The notes: generated by a model not told the origin, from the letters alone. A DNA stretch of 48,850 bases from Planctomycetota bacterium (GCA_020425925.1 JAGQRB010000310.1:1-48850); one strand, 5' to 3'. Shown: positions 35,829-44,496, counted from the stretch's first letter. Numbers and translations: made by a program.

Positions 35829-36923
35829 TCAGGCTCCGCTGATCGGCATGACGACGTAGGTGAAGCTCTCGCCCAGTGTGAACTTCGCCGGCATCGAGTC
35901 GTCGGACATGTCGAGCCGAACCTGCTCGAGCTCGGATACGCGCAGCGCCTCGAGGATGTAGTCCGGGTTGAAGTTGATGCTGCCGCCAGCGCCCTTGACG
36001 ACCGCATCGATGCGCACGTCGGCTCGTCCACGCGCCGAACTCTCGGCGGTGAGCAGCAGACTGTTCTCGCTGACCTCGAAGCGCACCATCCGCATCTCCG
36101 AGGCCGCCAGGATCGATGCCCGTCGCAACGCACCCTCGAGTGTGGAGAGGTCGATCTCGATCGTCGTGTCCGCCGACTTCGGGACCACCCCTTCGTAGTC
36201 GGGGAAGCGGGTCTCGAGCAGCTGGCTGACGAGCTGGATCCTGCCGTTGGTGAACGAGATCTGCTTGTCGCCGACCTCGATCGCGAGCGGCGTCTTGTCC
36301 CCCTCCGGCAGGGCCCGCGCCAAGGTGTGCAGCGCGCGGAGCGGAACGACGACCTTGAAGGACTCCTTGCCCTCGATGTGCTGGTAGCTGATCGACAGCC
36401 GGCGGCCGTCGGTGGCGACCAGCCGCAGGCACGAATCCGCGCAGTCGAACATCACGCCGTTGATGGCGTAGCGGGTCTCCTCGCGCGCCGCGGCGAAGAC
36501 GGTCTCCTGGATCATCCGGAGCATGCCGCCGCAGGACACCTCGATGCGCTTGCCCGACTTGAGCTCGAACTCCTCCGGGTACTGGTCGACATCCTCACCG
36601 AGCAGCACGAACGAACCGCCCTGGCTCTCGATCTTGCAGCGCTGCTCGCTGCTCGCCAACGTGACACTGGCATCGCCGATCTCGCGCAACAGGGCGCTCA
36701 GTTCCCGGCCGGGCAACAGCGCCGCGCCGGGCTTGTTGACCTTGACCGATTCGATCTGCACCCGGGCCGCCATCTCGAGGTCGGTCGCGAACAACGTGAT
36801 GCCGTCGTCGTCCGTACGCAGCAGCAGGTTCTGCAGGATCGGCTTCGTGGTCTTCGCCGGCAGCACGGAGGACACGACGTTGACTCCTTCGAGCAGAACG
36901 GTTCGGTCGCAGAGGATCTTCAT
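35829..36923 (-). CDS. dnaN: DNA polymerase III sliding clamp (beta subunit)
   Basis: 364 residues, three repeated clamp domains of ~120 residues. Typical pieces are LLEGVNVVSSVLPAKTTKPILQNLLL at the start, ATDLEMAARV, the middle MIQETVFAAAREETRYAINGVMFDC by position, ATDGRRLSISYQ, ETRFPDYEGVVP and the terminal VVMPISG, which contributes to the partner-binding pocket. Length is standard. It is followed by dciA at 35 bp and preceded by a 512-bp gap before dnaA. The start ATG at 36923 is unambiguous. Confidence 0.98.
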   Translation of the reverse strand: MKILCDRTVLLEGVNVVSSVLPAKTTKPILQNLLLRTDDDGITLFATDLEMAARVQIESVKVNKPGAALLPGRELSALLREIGDASVTLASSEQRCKIESQGGSFVLLGEDVDQYPEEFELKSGKRIEVSCGGMLRMIQETVFAAAREETRYAINGVMFDCADSCLRLVATDGRRLSISYQHIEGKESFKVVVPLRALHTLARALPEGDKTPLAIEVGDKQISFTNGRIQLVSQLLETRFPDYEGVVPKSADTTIEIDLSTLEGALRRASILAASEMRMVRFEVSENSLLLTAESSARGRADVRIDAVVKGAGGSINFNPDYILEALRVSELEQVRLDMSDDSMPAKFTLGESFTYVVMPISGA

Positions 36924-37435
36924 CGCGGAGGCAGCAGATGCGGTTGCGGCAGCAGGTGGATGTCGTGCTGACTGAGGTCGTGAAGTGCGTTCGAGGGGTC
37001 TCTTAGAGATAGAAGAGATCAGATCGTCTCTCTCTCGTAGACCGTCGCGTCACGAGTGTTGGAAGGTACCGCGTCGAGGCCGCCGGATCGACTCGGAAAG
37101 GCCGGTTTCGAGGCTCTTGCGGGGCGTATTGGCTTCCCCGCAACACCTGGGAAACAGCTCCGATCTGGCCACCGGTTCTCCCTTCGTCAACAGCTCGCGG
37201 GGTGCTCGCTCGCCGTCCGCGACGGGGCGTCGAAAACACCCCAGAGAAGCTCGCGATGCTTCCAGCCGAGACTCAGCGGGTCCTCACAGCTCTCGTGACG
37301 GCTCGCGCCACAGGCGCTGCTACCGGCACGCCGAGAAGTCGCCAAGCCGTCAAAAGATCGCGCGGGCACGCCGAACATCGCCTGGCGTCGCCAGCAGAGT
37401 TGTCAGCAGAACACCTGCCGACAAGGACCGCTCGA
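36924..37435. other. dnaA-dnaN intergenic region with several inverted repeats (candidate origin-associated region)
   Basis: No gene is seen in these 512 bp. The region contains perfect or near-perfect inverted repeats: TTGCGGGG-N11-CCCCGCAA (37117-37143), a nested GGGGTG...CGACG-GGG-CGTCG...CACCCC structure (~37199-37242), CTGGC-GTC-GCCAG (37382-37394) and TTGTCAGCAG-N5-CTGCCGACAA (37400-37424). A purine/pyrimidine-rich stretch of GAGA and TCTC runs lies at ~36998-37039. No good DnaA box (TTATCCACA or close) was found by eye. Gene order makes this one of two places where oriC could lie, the other being upstream of dnaA. Confidence 0.4.
37400..37424 (-). terminator. Hairpin 11 bases after the dnaA stop codon
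   Basis: On the minus strand this reads TTGTCGGCAG-GTGTT-CTGCTGACAA, a 10-bp stem with one mismatch. The position directly after dnaA suits a terminator or 3'-end stabiliser, but no U-rich tail follows. Confidence 0.45.
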
Positions 37436-39232
37436 CTAGCGCAGACCGCGCGTCAACAGCCGATTGCTCAGCGACTCGATCAGGTCCTTGAAGGTGCGAT
37501 CGCGCTGCAGCCGCTCTTTGATCTTGTTGACTGCGTAGAGCACGGTGGTGTGGTCGCGACCGCCGAAGATGCGACCGACGTCCTCGAGCGAGTTCTCGGT
37601 GTGTTCGCGGATCAGGTACATCGCGACCTGACGCGGCAGACTGACCATCTGCGTACGACTCTTGCCGGTGAGTTCGCGTGCCGAGATCGCGAATTCGGAG
37701 GTGATGAGGTTCATCACGTCGTCGGCCGAGACCTGGCCGTTGCGCACCGGCAACCCGCGCATGCAGGTCTCGGCGAGGCCCAGCGTGATCGGTTGGCCGG
37801 TGATCGCGGCGATACCGACGACCTTGATCACCGCGCCCTCGAGCTCGCGGATGTTGGTCGCCACGCGTTCGGCGAGGAACGAGGCGACCTCGTCGGGCAG
37901 CTCCGTGCCGCGCCCCATGGCCTTGCGCTGGACGATCGCCTTGCGGGTGTCGAAGCACGGTGCCTCGACCTCCGCGACCAGGCCCCACTTGAAGCGCGAC
38001 ACCAGCCGTTCTTCGATCGTCGGGATCTCCACCGGCGGCCGGTCGGACGACAGCACGATCTGCTTCTGGTTGTCGTAGAGCGAGTTGAACGTGTGGAAGA
38101 ACTCGTCCTGGGTCTTCTCCTTGTGGGCCAGGAACTGCACGTCGTCGATCACGAGCACGTCGGCGTCGCGGTAGTGCTGTCGGAAGCTCTCGACTTCCTT
38201 GTCCTGGATCGCCTGGATGAATGCGTTCGTGAAGTCCTCGCAGCTCATGTAGATGACGCGGGCTTCCGGCGAGTGTCGGACGATCGTGTGGCAGATCGCC
38301 TGCAGCAGATGCGACTTGCCGAGGCCGACGTTGCCGTGGACGAACAGCGGGTTGTAGGCGAAGCCGGGATTCTCGGCGATCGCGATGGCCGAAGCGTGTG
38401 CGAGGCGGTTGCACGAACCGACGACGAACTTGTCGAAGGTGTAGTTGGGATTGAGCCGAGGTCCGGCAGCGACGGGGCCCCTACCAGCGCGTGAACTGCC
38501 GTCGGGAGAGCCGACATCGGGAGAACTCCGGCGGAGTCGTGCCGGCACTGCCGGCTCGCGGCGGTACTCGTGTTCCGACTCGGCAGGTCCGTGAGCAGCG
38601 CGCAGGCTCCCGTCGGCGTTCGATCCATCCGGACCGGCACCGAAGCTCTCGTGACCAGAATCCGAGCGGATCGGATGCGAGCGGCCCGACCCGCCGGCTC
38701 CGGTCGCCACCGAGCCGCTCGGCATCGCGCCCGCGGCCAGCGATGCGGTGGACGAACCACCGGGCCCGTCGAGCCCGGCGAAGCGCAGGCTGTCCCAACC
38801 ATCCTCTTCGCGATAGCTGAGCACGACGCGCTGGCTCGCACCGCCCGCAGCCGCGACCACGGCCTGCTGCAACGGCGCCAGGAAGTTGCGCTGCAGCCAG
38901 TCGCGCACGAATTGGCTCGTCACCGAGAACTCCACCTCGCCGGAGTCGAGGCGAACCACGTCGAGCGATCGGAACCAGGTCTCGAGCTGCTCGCGACGCA
39001 CGTTGCCGGCGAGGTTGTGCAGCACGTTGCCGAGGTATGCCCGCTCCGGGCGCACGGCCTCACCGCGTGACGCGCCCTCCCGATCCGCCCGCTCGCGCGG
39101 GTCCGAATCGCGCGAATCCCGACCACCCGAGTCTACGATCCGACCGCCGGCCGCAAGCTCACGCTCGAGCTGGCCCCCCGCTTCGGTGTTCTCGTGCCGG
39201 CGACTCGCTTCGGGAGGAAAGGCATCGACCAT
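37436..39232 (-). CDS. dnaA: Chromosomal replication initiator DnaA
   Basis: 598 residues, longer than the usual ~450-470. Domain I is at ~62-130 (YLGNVLHNLAGNVRREQLETWFRSL, FVRDWLQRNF). Domain II is a ~105-residue Gly/Ser/Pro/Arg-rich, low-complexity linker (~150-255). Domain III AAA+ has Walker A HGNVGLGKS (K306), Walker B VLVIDDVQFL and sensor RFKWGLVAEVEAP. Domain IV has the DnaA-box-binding signature GGRDHTTVLYA (557-567). ATG 39232 is chosen because AGGAG lies ten bases upstream. This adds a ~60-residue charged N-terminal extension that other DnaA proteins lack; an internal GTG near residue 60 would remove it. It is transcribed toward dnaN. Confidence 0.95.
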   Translation of the reverse strand: MVDAFPPEASRRHENTEAGGQLERELAAGGRIVDSGGRDSRDSDPRERADREGASRGEAVRPERAYLGNVLHNLAGNVRREQLETWFRSLDVVRLDSGEVEFSVTSQFVRDWLQRNFLAPLQQAVVAAAGGASQRVVLSYREEDGWDSLRFAGLDGPGGSSTASLAAGAMPSGSVATGAGGSGRSHPIRSDSGHESFGAGPDGSNADGSLRAAHGPAESEHEYRREPAVPARLRRSSPDVGSPDGSSRAGRGPVAAGPRLNPNYTFDKFVVGSCNRLAHASAIAIAENPGFAYNPLFVHGNVGLGKSHLLQAICHTIVRHSPEARVIYMSCEDFTNAFIQAIQDKEVESFRQHYRDADVLVIDDVQFLAHKEKTQDEFFHTFNSLYDNQKQIVLSSDRPPVEIPTIEERLVSRFKWGLVAEVEAPCFDTRKAIVQRKAMGRGTELPDEVASFLAERVATNIRELEGAVIKVVGIAAITGQPITLGLAETCMRGLPVRNGQVSADDVMNLITSEFAISARELTGKSRTQMVSLPRQVAMYLIREHTENSLEDVGRIFGGRDHTTVLYAVNKIKERLQRDRTFKDLIESLSNRLLTRGLR

Positions 39233-39864
39233 CGTTCGGGCACTCCTCGTTCTTGCCGCACCGAGGCGCGGCATCGAACTTGACTCTGTCTTGGCTGGGA
39301 TTTGTTGCACCGGGTTACGCTCTGCTTCCGACGCTCCACGCGCTCGGCCTTCGCCCCCGCAAAGCGGCGCCGTCCCATCGAGGCCGTCGATGTACGCACC
39401 TCTCCCGCAGACGCGAAAGGGCACATGATCGACAGGCTCCGGCGGGCGACCTGACCTGGACGAGTGACTGAGCTGTGGCTGGCTGGACTGACGCAGGTCG
39501 CGGCGTGCCCATCGCCGCCATGTCCTCCCCGGGTTCGATCGTGTCCCTCGCAGGCTCGCGCCTCGAAAAGACATGCCCGCAGACAGACTCGCGGGTGACA
39601 GAACGCAGGGACTCGTGGCGGTTCGTGGCTTGCCTTGAACCTCTCTCGGACCGGTGACATCGGCTAGGCACTCGATGACACCGGCTCCTCGACTGACAAG
39701 ATTCTGTTTACCTCGGGCGCGTGGACGTGCAAGAGCACGCGGCCAACTTTGCCAGCCGTCGGACGCGCGGGAACACGACGCGAATCGCCGGACGGTGCCG
39801 CTCTTCATCGAAGAGCAAGGACTTGGAATCGAGTGTGTGCGCTTCGCGCCGATCGCTTTGCGCC
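39233..39864. other. Gene-free region upstream of dnaA (candidate oriC)
   Basis: 632 bp without a convincing gene, between the dnaA start and the end of the cysteine desulfurase gene. It is less GC-rich than its surroundings around 39690-39712 (GACAAGATTCTGTTTACC). It holds TGACA elements at 39596, 39655, 39676 and 39694; those at 39655 and 39676 are part of an 11-bp direct repeat 21 bp apart. No canonical DnaA boxes are evident. It must contain the dnaA promoter. Confidence 0.45.
39655..39686. repeat. Iteron-like 11-bp direct repeat upstream of dnaA
   Basis: TGACATCGGCT at 39655-39665 and TGACACCGGCT at 39676-39686, 10/11 identical and 21 bp (two helical turns) apart, with a further TGACA at 39694 leading into a locally AT-rich stretch. 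Confidence 0.5.
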
Positions 39865-40986
39865 TCAGTTTTTTTTGTGTCGGCGATGCACGGTCTCGCC
39901 GACGGTGCGACCACACTGCGCGAGCTCGTCCGCGGCGTCGCGCCAGCCGAAACTGAACCGCACCGCTGCACGCTGCAGCGACTCGGGCATGCCGATCGCG
40001 CGCAGAACGGCCGGGGGTTCGGGCGAGCCAGACGCGCACGCGCTACCATGTGAGGCGCGAACACCCGCGAGATCGAGCAGCGGTAGCAGGCTGCGCCCAT
40101 CGACGTCTTCGAACGCGATCATCAACGTGTTCGGCAGGCTGGTCGGCAGCGGCGTCAAGATGTGGTGCTCGACACGCGACGCACGCAGACCGGCGAGGAA
40201 CGCCGCGCGCGCTTCGGCCATGCGTCGTCCGCGTCGCTCGGTCTCCTCGAGTGCACGGGTGATCGCGAGCGCGTTGGCGGCGCAGAGTGCCGGGCTCTGC
40301 GTGCCAGGTCGCATGCCCTGCTCCTGACCGCCACCGCGCAGCAGCGGCCGGCGCAGCGCGCTCGCACCGCCGCGGATCACCAGCACCGCGTGGCCGCGCA
40401 GGCCACCACACTTGTGCGGCGACAAAGCCAAGGCGTCGGCGGACTCGAGGACGTCGGCGAGCGGCACCCGACCCAGGGACTGCGCCGCGTCGACGAACAG
40501 CGGCGCCCCGGCGGCGCGCGCGACCGCCGCGGCGGCAGCGACCGGCTGTAGTGTGCCGAGTTCGCTCTGCGCGTGCACGAGGCACACGAGTCCGACCGCA
40601 GCGTCAGTACTTTCCACTACCGCGGCGCCGCTTCGGTCGACCCGCCAGGTTACGCAACCGCGCGCCGACGCCGGCTCGAGCACGCACGGATGCTCGACCG
40701 GCGCGAGCAGCACCGGCAGGTCCGGGTCGCCGAGCCCGAGGACCGCGAGGTTGGCAGCCTCGGTGCCGCCGCTCGTGAACAGCACGTCATCGGCTGCGAC
40801 GCCGAGCGCCTCGGCGACATCGCCGCGCGCGGCCTCGAGCACGGCGCGAGAGCGCCGACCGGCGGCATGGAGGCTCGCCGGGTTGCCGGGACAGTCACGT
40901 TCCACCGCAACGAATCGCTCGAGCACCTCCGGCTCCACCGGGGCCCCGGCGTTCCAGTCGCAGTGCCACGACGGGCCCTGGCTCAC
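39865..40986 (-). CDS. Cysteine desulfurase (NifS/IscS-type, PLP enzyme)
   Basis: 373 residues, PLP fold type I. Landmarks: PGNPASLH, DDVLFTSGGTEAANLAVLG (cofactor phosphate loop), His99, QSELGTLQP, FVDAAQSLGRVP, the Schiff-base Lys192 in LSPHKCGGLRG and the sulfur-accepting Cys317 in SHGSACASG. It removes sulfur from cysteine as a persulfide for Fe-S clusters, thiocofactors or tRNA. The start is GTG 40986, overlapping the bshA TGA as GTGA, so translation is coupled to bacillithiol synthesis. No iscU or sufU follows. The last codons include an A8 run (AAA AAA AAC) encoding KKN. Confidence 0.93.
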   Translation of the reverse strand: MSQGPSWHCDWNAGAPVEPEVLERFVAVERDCPGNPASLHAAGRRSRAVLEAARGDVAEALGVAADDVLFTSGGTEAANLAVLGLGDPDLPVLLAPVEHPCVLEPASARGCVTWRVDRSGAAVVESTDAAVGLVCLVHAQSELGTLQPVAAAAAVARAAGAPLFVDAAQSLGRVPLADVLESADALALSPHKCGGLRGHAVLVIRGGASALRRPLLRGGGQEQGMRPGTQSPALCAANALAITRALEETERRGRRMAEARAAFLAGLRASRVEHHILTPLPTSLPNTLMIAFEDVDGRSLLPLLDLAGVRASHGSACASGSPEPPAVLRAIGMPESLQRAAVRFSFGWRDAADELAQCGRTVGETVHRRHKKN

Positions 40987-42092
40987 TGCAGCACGCGCTC
41001 GTAGATCTCGAGGTAGCGTCCGATGACCTTGTCGGTCGCGAACAGCTCGACGGCGCGCTCGCGGCTCACGCGCGACTGCTCGGCATGCACGATCGGATCG
41101 GTCAGCAGGGCGAGGGCGGCCTCGGCCAGCGCATTCGGATCGGCGAATGGCGTCAGGGCGCCGGTCGGCCCCAGCACCTCCGCGACACCGCCGACGGCCG
41201 TGCTGACACACGGCACACCGCAACTCATGGCCTCGAGCATCGACAGACCGAAACTCTCGGTCTCCGACGCCGACAGGAAGAGGTCGGCCCGAGGCAGCAT
41301 CTTCTCGAGGTGATCGACGACGCCGAAGTGCTCGACCCGGTTGCGGCAGCCGAGGTCGGCCGCGACCGCCAGCGCGTGCTCCCGATCGGGGCCGTCGCCG
41401 ATCAGCCAGAGCCGCGCCGGCAGCTGCGCCTGCACCTTGGCGAACGCGCGCACGACGTCGGCGACCCGCTTGACCGGCCGGAAGTTCGAGACGTGCACCA
41501 GCACGCGCTCCTCGTTGCTCCGGTCGTAGAAACGCTCGGCGCCGGCCGGGCTCCAGGTCTCGACGTCGACGAAGTTCGGCACGACCTCGACGGGCTGCTT
41601 GACGCCGAACACCAGCTGGGTCTCCTCGGCGAGATAGCGGCTCACCGCGGTCACGGCGTTGGACTGCTCGAGCGCGAAACGGGTCGGCCGCAGGTAGGCG
41701 CGATCGCTGCCGACGACCGTGATGTCGGTGCCGTGCAGCGTCGTGACAAAGTTCAGGCAGCCGGTGTCCGCGCACATGCTGCGCGCCAGGAAGGCGCTGA
41801 CCGCGTGCGGAATCGCGTAGTGGACGTGGAACAGATCGACCCGGGCCTCCTCGCGGACCTCGAGCATCCGCGTCGCGAGAGCGAGGTCGTAGGGCGGGAA
41901 GCGGAACAACGGGTAGGCCGTCACCGCGACCTCGTGGAAGCGCAGGCCGGCGATTCCGCGACGCAGCCGTGCCGGGCGATCGTAGCTCAGCAGGTGGACG
42001 TCGTGGCCGCGGACCGCCAGCGCGTTGGCGACCTCGGTCGCGACGACGCCCGAGCCGCCGACGGTCGGGTAGCAGACGATGCCGATTCGCAT
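40983..42092 (-). CDS. bshA: N-acetyl-alpha-D-glucosaminyl L-malate synthase
   Basis: 369 residues, GT-B fold glycosyltransferase family 4. It joins UDP-GlcNAc and L-malate, the first step of bacillithiol synthesis. The N-terminus [20 protein letters not shown] is the near-diagnostic BshA start; [33 protein letters not shown] and [11 protein letters not shown] are also those of BshA. The donor site has [21 protein letters not shown] with the E-x7-E pattern. Length is typical (~375). It is followed by a cysteine desulfurase in a 4-bp overlap and preceded at 60 bp by the degenerate kinase-like gene; bshB and bshC lie further upstream on the same strand. Confidence 0.95.
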   Translation of the reverse strand: MRIGIVCYPTVGGSGVVATEVANALAVRGHDVHLLSYDRPARLRRGIAGLRFHEVAVTAYPLFRFPPYDLALATRMLEVREEARVDLFHVHYAIPHAVSAFLARSMCADTGCLNFVTTLHGTDITVVGSDRAYLRPTRFALEQSNAVTAVSRYLAEETQLVFGVKQPVEVVPNFVDVETWSPAGAERFYDRSNEERVLVHVSNFRPVKRVADVVRAFAKVQAQLPARLWLIGDGPDREHALAVAADLGCRNRVEHFGVVDHLEKMLPRADLFLSASETESFGLSMLEAMSCGVPCVSTAVGGVAEVLGPTGALTPFADPNALAEAALALLTDPIVHAEQSRVSRERAVELFATDKVIGRYLEIYERVLQ

Positions 42093-42152
42093 TCGCGCTG
42101 CAGTCTAGCCCGTCGGCCGCACCGGCCCCAATGCCCCCGCCGGCGGCGGACG

Positions 42153-42749
42153 CTATTCGTCGGCGACCAGCGCCATCGGCAGCTCGATCGCGATCAGGCA
42201 GGCCGAACGCCCGTCCCCGGCAACGCTGCAGGTGCCGCCGAGGTCGACGACGAACTCGGTCAGGGTCGCGGCGCGTTCGTCGATATGGGGCTCGCCGTGC
42301 ACCGGCGCCTCGATCTCGAACACCACGTTGTCACGCTCGCGGCGGGACACCACGACGACCTCGTCACCGGCGCGGGCGCCGCCGAGCGCGAGCATCAGCG
42401 CGCGCTGGACCGAGAACGCGAGCTGGCTCGGGGTGCAGGCGACCTTGGGCAGGTCACCCGCGAGCCGCTGCCGGATCACGATCGGAACGTCGAGTTCGGA
42501 CATCACTCCGCGCAGCGCGTGTTCGACGACGCGGTCGAGGTCGGCGTGCTCGCTCTGCCCGGCCTGAGCGATCGCGCAGGCGATCAGCTCCTGCAGCAGC
42601 GCGGCTTCGCGCTCGAGCGCGTCCCCGGCTTCGAAGTCGTCGTCGTAGTCGGAGCGCTGCTGCAGCCGATAGGCCTGCTCGTCGATGCGCCCGAGGCACT
42701 GCCCGAGCAGCGTGGTGATGCGGTCGAGCTCGGACTCGCGGCGGGTCAT
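42153..42749 (-). CDS. Degenerate histidine-kinase-like protein, no catalytic His or N-box
   Basis: 198 residues. The first ~65 are helical and charged (LDRITTLLGQCLGRIDEQAYRLQQ), then LDRVVEHALRGVMSELDVPIVIRQRLAGDLPKVACTPSQLAFSVQRALMLAL by position resembles the start of a GHKL/HATPase domain, followed by VVVVSRRERDNVVFEIEAPVHGEPH and a final ACLIAIELPMA strand. The HE-x-R-x-P phospho-acceptor motif and the N-box asparagine are missing, so kinase activity is unlikely. It may be a structural or regulatory relative of sensor kinases. It lies between parA and bshA on one strand (gaps 47 and 60 bp). The exact family is not recognised. Confidence 0.5.
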   Translation of the reverse strand: MTRRESELDRITTLLGQCLGRIDEQAYRLQQRSDYDDDFEAGDALEREAALLQELIACAIAQAGQSEHADLDRVVEHALRGVMSELDVPIVIRQRLAGDLPKVACTPSQLAFSVQRALMLALGGARAGDEVVVVSRRERDNVVFEIEAPVHGEPHIDERAATLTEFVVDLGGTCSVAGDGRSACLIAIELPMALVADE

Positions 42750-42796
42750 ACGCCGCTGCTATCGGCCGTCAGCGGCGACCGACCTGAGCCGAGACC

Positions 42797-43702
42797 TCAG
42801 GCTTCGGCCTGCCGTTCGGCCGCGGTCTCGGTCGGCGCGGGGTTCTCGGCCGGTTCGGGGTTCTCGGCCAGTTCCGGGTCCACCGGCGTCGCCGTGGGCT
42901 CGGCGGCCTCCGGAGCCTCGGCGGCGGCCTGGGCCATGCCGAGCGCGGTGAGGAACTCGCCCGCGAACGCCTCGTAGTCGGCGGCGCCGTTGCTGTCCGG
43001 CGCGTGGTCGAAGATCGTCAGCCCGAAGCTCGGGGCTTCCGCCAGCTTGACGTTGTTGCGGATCCGGGTGGTCGCCAGCAGCGATCCGAAGTGCTCGCCG
43101 ATCTCGCGCAGCACCTCGGCGCTGAGATTGGTGCGGGCGTCCACCATGCACGGCAGCACGCAGGCGATCCCGAGGTCGGGATTGAGCCGCTTCTGCACCA
43201 GCTGGATCACCTCGAGCAGCTTCGCCATGCCCTGCAGCGACAGGAACTCGGCCTGCATCGGAATCACGACCTGATCGGCCGCGACCAGCACGTTCGCGCT
43301 CAGCACGCCGAGCGACGGCGGGCAATCGAACAGCACGAAGTCGAGTTCGCCGGCGCCGGAGTAGCCATCGAGCGCCTCGCGCAGGATGGTCTCGCGGCCG
43401 ATGCGGTTGGCCAGCACCTGCTCGACGCCGGCGAGCGACGAGTCGCTCGGCACCACCGCGAGCCCCGGCGTCGCGGTCGGCTGCACGAGATCCTCGAGTC
43501 TGGCGTCCTCGAGCAGCAGGTTGGTCATCGTGTTGCTCTCGAGATCCGGGCGCTTGTCGACGTGCACCGTCAGGTTGGCCTGGGGATCGAGATCGAGCAG
43601 CAGGACGCGGTAGCCACGACGGGCGAGCGCTGCGCCGAGATTCACGGTGGTCGTGGTCTTGCCGACGCCACCCTTCTGGTTGATGACCGCGATGCGCTTC
43701 AT
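42797..43702 (-). CDS. ParA/Soj-family ATPase with an acidic proline-rich tail
   Basis: 301 residues. It starts MKRIAVINQKGGVGKTTTTVNLG with the deviant Walker A KGGVGKTT (10-17). LLLDLDPQANLT and FVLFDCPPSLGVLSANVL carry the other ParA motifs, and SLQGMAKLLEVIQLV and NVKLAEAPSFGLTIFDHAP are typical of chromosomal Soj/ParA. The last ~50 residues are an Ala/Glu/Pro tail with an 18-bp tandem repeat at DNA level (42843-42878), encoding PELAENPEPAENP. The start ATG at 43702 has GGGAGG seven bases upstream. No parB or parS motif (TGTTTCACGTGAAACA) is in the window. It sits between bshB and the kinase-like gene. Confidence 0.9.
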   Translation of the reverse strand: MKRIAVINQKGGVGKTTTTVNLGAALARRGYRVLLLDLDPQANLTVHVDKRPDLESNTMTNLLLEDARLEDLVQPTATPGLAVVPSDSSLAGVEQVLANRIGRETILREALDGYSGAGELDFVLFDCPPSLGVLSANVLVAADQVVIPMQAEFLSLQGMAKLLEVIQLVQKRLNPDLGIACVLPCMVDARTNLSAEVLREIGEHFGSLLATTRIRNNVKLAEAPSFGLTIFDHAPDSNGAADYEAFAGEFLTALGMAQAAAEAPEAAEPTATPVDPELAENPEPAENPAPTETAAERQAEA

Positions 43703-43770
43703 GCGAGAACCTCCCGCAGGATGGTGCGATCTCGCGGAAGCGTTCGCGAGCGCTTTTTCCGGCGTTCTCT

Positions 43771-44493
43771 TCAGCTGCCGAGCAGCAGCTCGACCGCCTG
43801 CAGCGGCAGCGGTCCGTCGTGCCAGAACGGCTCGGCAGCCGCCACTCCGATCCGGGCGCCGTAGAAGCGGTCGCGCACCAGCGTGCGCTCGAGCAGGTCG
43901 AGCCCCTGGATCAGGTGGCTGCGATCCGGCGGCGCGAGCTGGCTTTCGTAGCAGCGCACCACCGCCGCCTTGTCGTCGGCGAACGCGCTGATGTCGACCG
44001 CGATCGTCGGCTCGATCGGTTGGTTGCCCGGATAGCGCAGCAGCAGGCGCGGCCGGTGCGCCGGTCCGAGGTGCGGGGCGTGGCGCCGCAGCCCGGCGAG
44101 GAAGAACGCCCGCCCGACCGCCTGCGCCGCGGCGACGTGGTCGGGGTGGACGTCCTTGTCGAGCGGCGCGAGCAGCAGGCGTGGCCGCGCGGTGCGCAGC
44201 GCCCGCACGATCCGGTCGGTGGTGCCCTCGTCGGCGGTGATGCCGGTGTCGGGCAGCCCGAGGTTGACGCGCTCGCGCAGACCGAGGCGGGCGGTGGCGG
44301 CGCGGGCCTCGGCGTCGCGTTCGGTCGCGCTGCCGTGCGAACCCTTCTCGCCGCGCGTGAAGTCGACGACCGAGGCCGAGTAGCCGCGCCGCGCCAGCAT
44401 CAGCAGCGTGCCGGCGGCGCCGATCTCGACGTCGTCCGGATGCGGCCCGAACGCGAGCACGTCGCACGACTGCAGCTCCGGTAGGTTGGACAT
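43771..44493 (-). CDS. bshB1: N-acetylglucosaminyl-malate deacetylase (BshB1-type)
   Basis: 240 residues, LmbE/PIG-L zinc deacetylase. It removes the acetyl group from GlcNAc-malate, the second step of bacillithiol synthesis. The metal and catalytic motif is FGPHPDDVEIGAAGTLL (H18, D20, D21), followed by DFTRGEKGSHGSATERDAEA, NLGLPDTGI and the downstream metal histidine in KDVHPDHVAA. TRGExGSxGxxxxR-type residues and the late FYGARIGVAAAEPF segment are those of the BshB1 group rather than mycothiol MshB or general LmbE. It starts 3 bp after the bshC stop, so the two are cotranscribed. Assignment is firm in context. Confidence 0.92.
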   Translation of the reverse strand: MSNLPELQSCDVLAFGPHPDDVEIGAAGTLLMLARRGYSASVVDFTRGEKGSHGSATERDAEARAATARLGLRERVNLGLPDTGITADEGTTDRIVRALRTARPRLLLAPLDKDVHPDHVAAAQAVGRAFFLAGLRRHAPHLGPAHRPRLLLRYPGNQPIEPTIAVDISAFADDKAAVVRCYESQLAPPDRSHLIQGLDLLERTLVRDRFYGARIGVAAAEPFWHDGPLPLQAVELLLGS

Positions 44494-44496
44494 GGA

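Noticed and set aside
39530..39560. GGTTCGATC element resembling a tRNA T-loop
   Set aside because: No matching acceptor, D-arm or anticodon arm at the expected distances.
39869..39903. Intrinsic terminator made of the T8 run (39869-39876) and the GTCGGCGA/TCGCCGAC stem
   Set aside because: The homopolymer lies on the wrong side of the stem for plus-strand termination and is an A run on the minus strand; it also encodes the last residues of the desulfurase.
42797..43702. Partition locus parAB-parS at the origin
   Set aside because: Only a ParA-like gene is present; no ParB-like protein and no parS palindrome were seen in the window.
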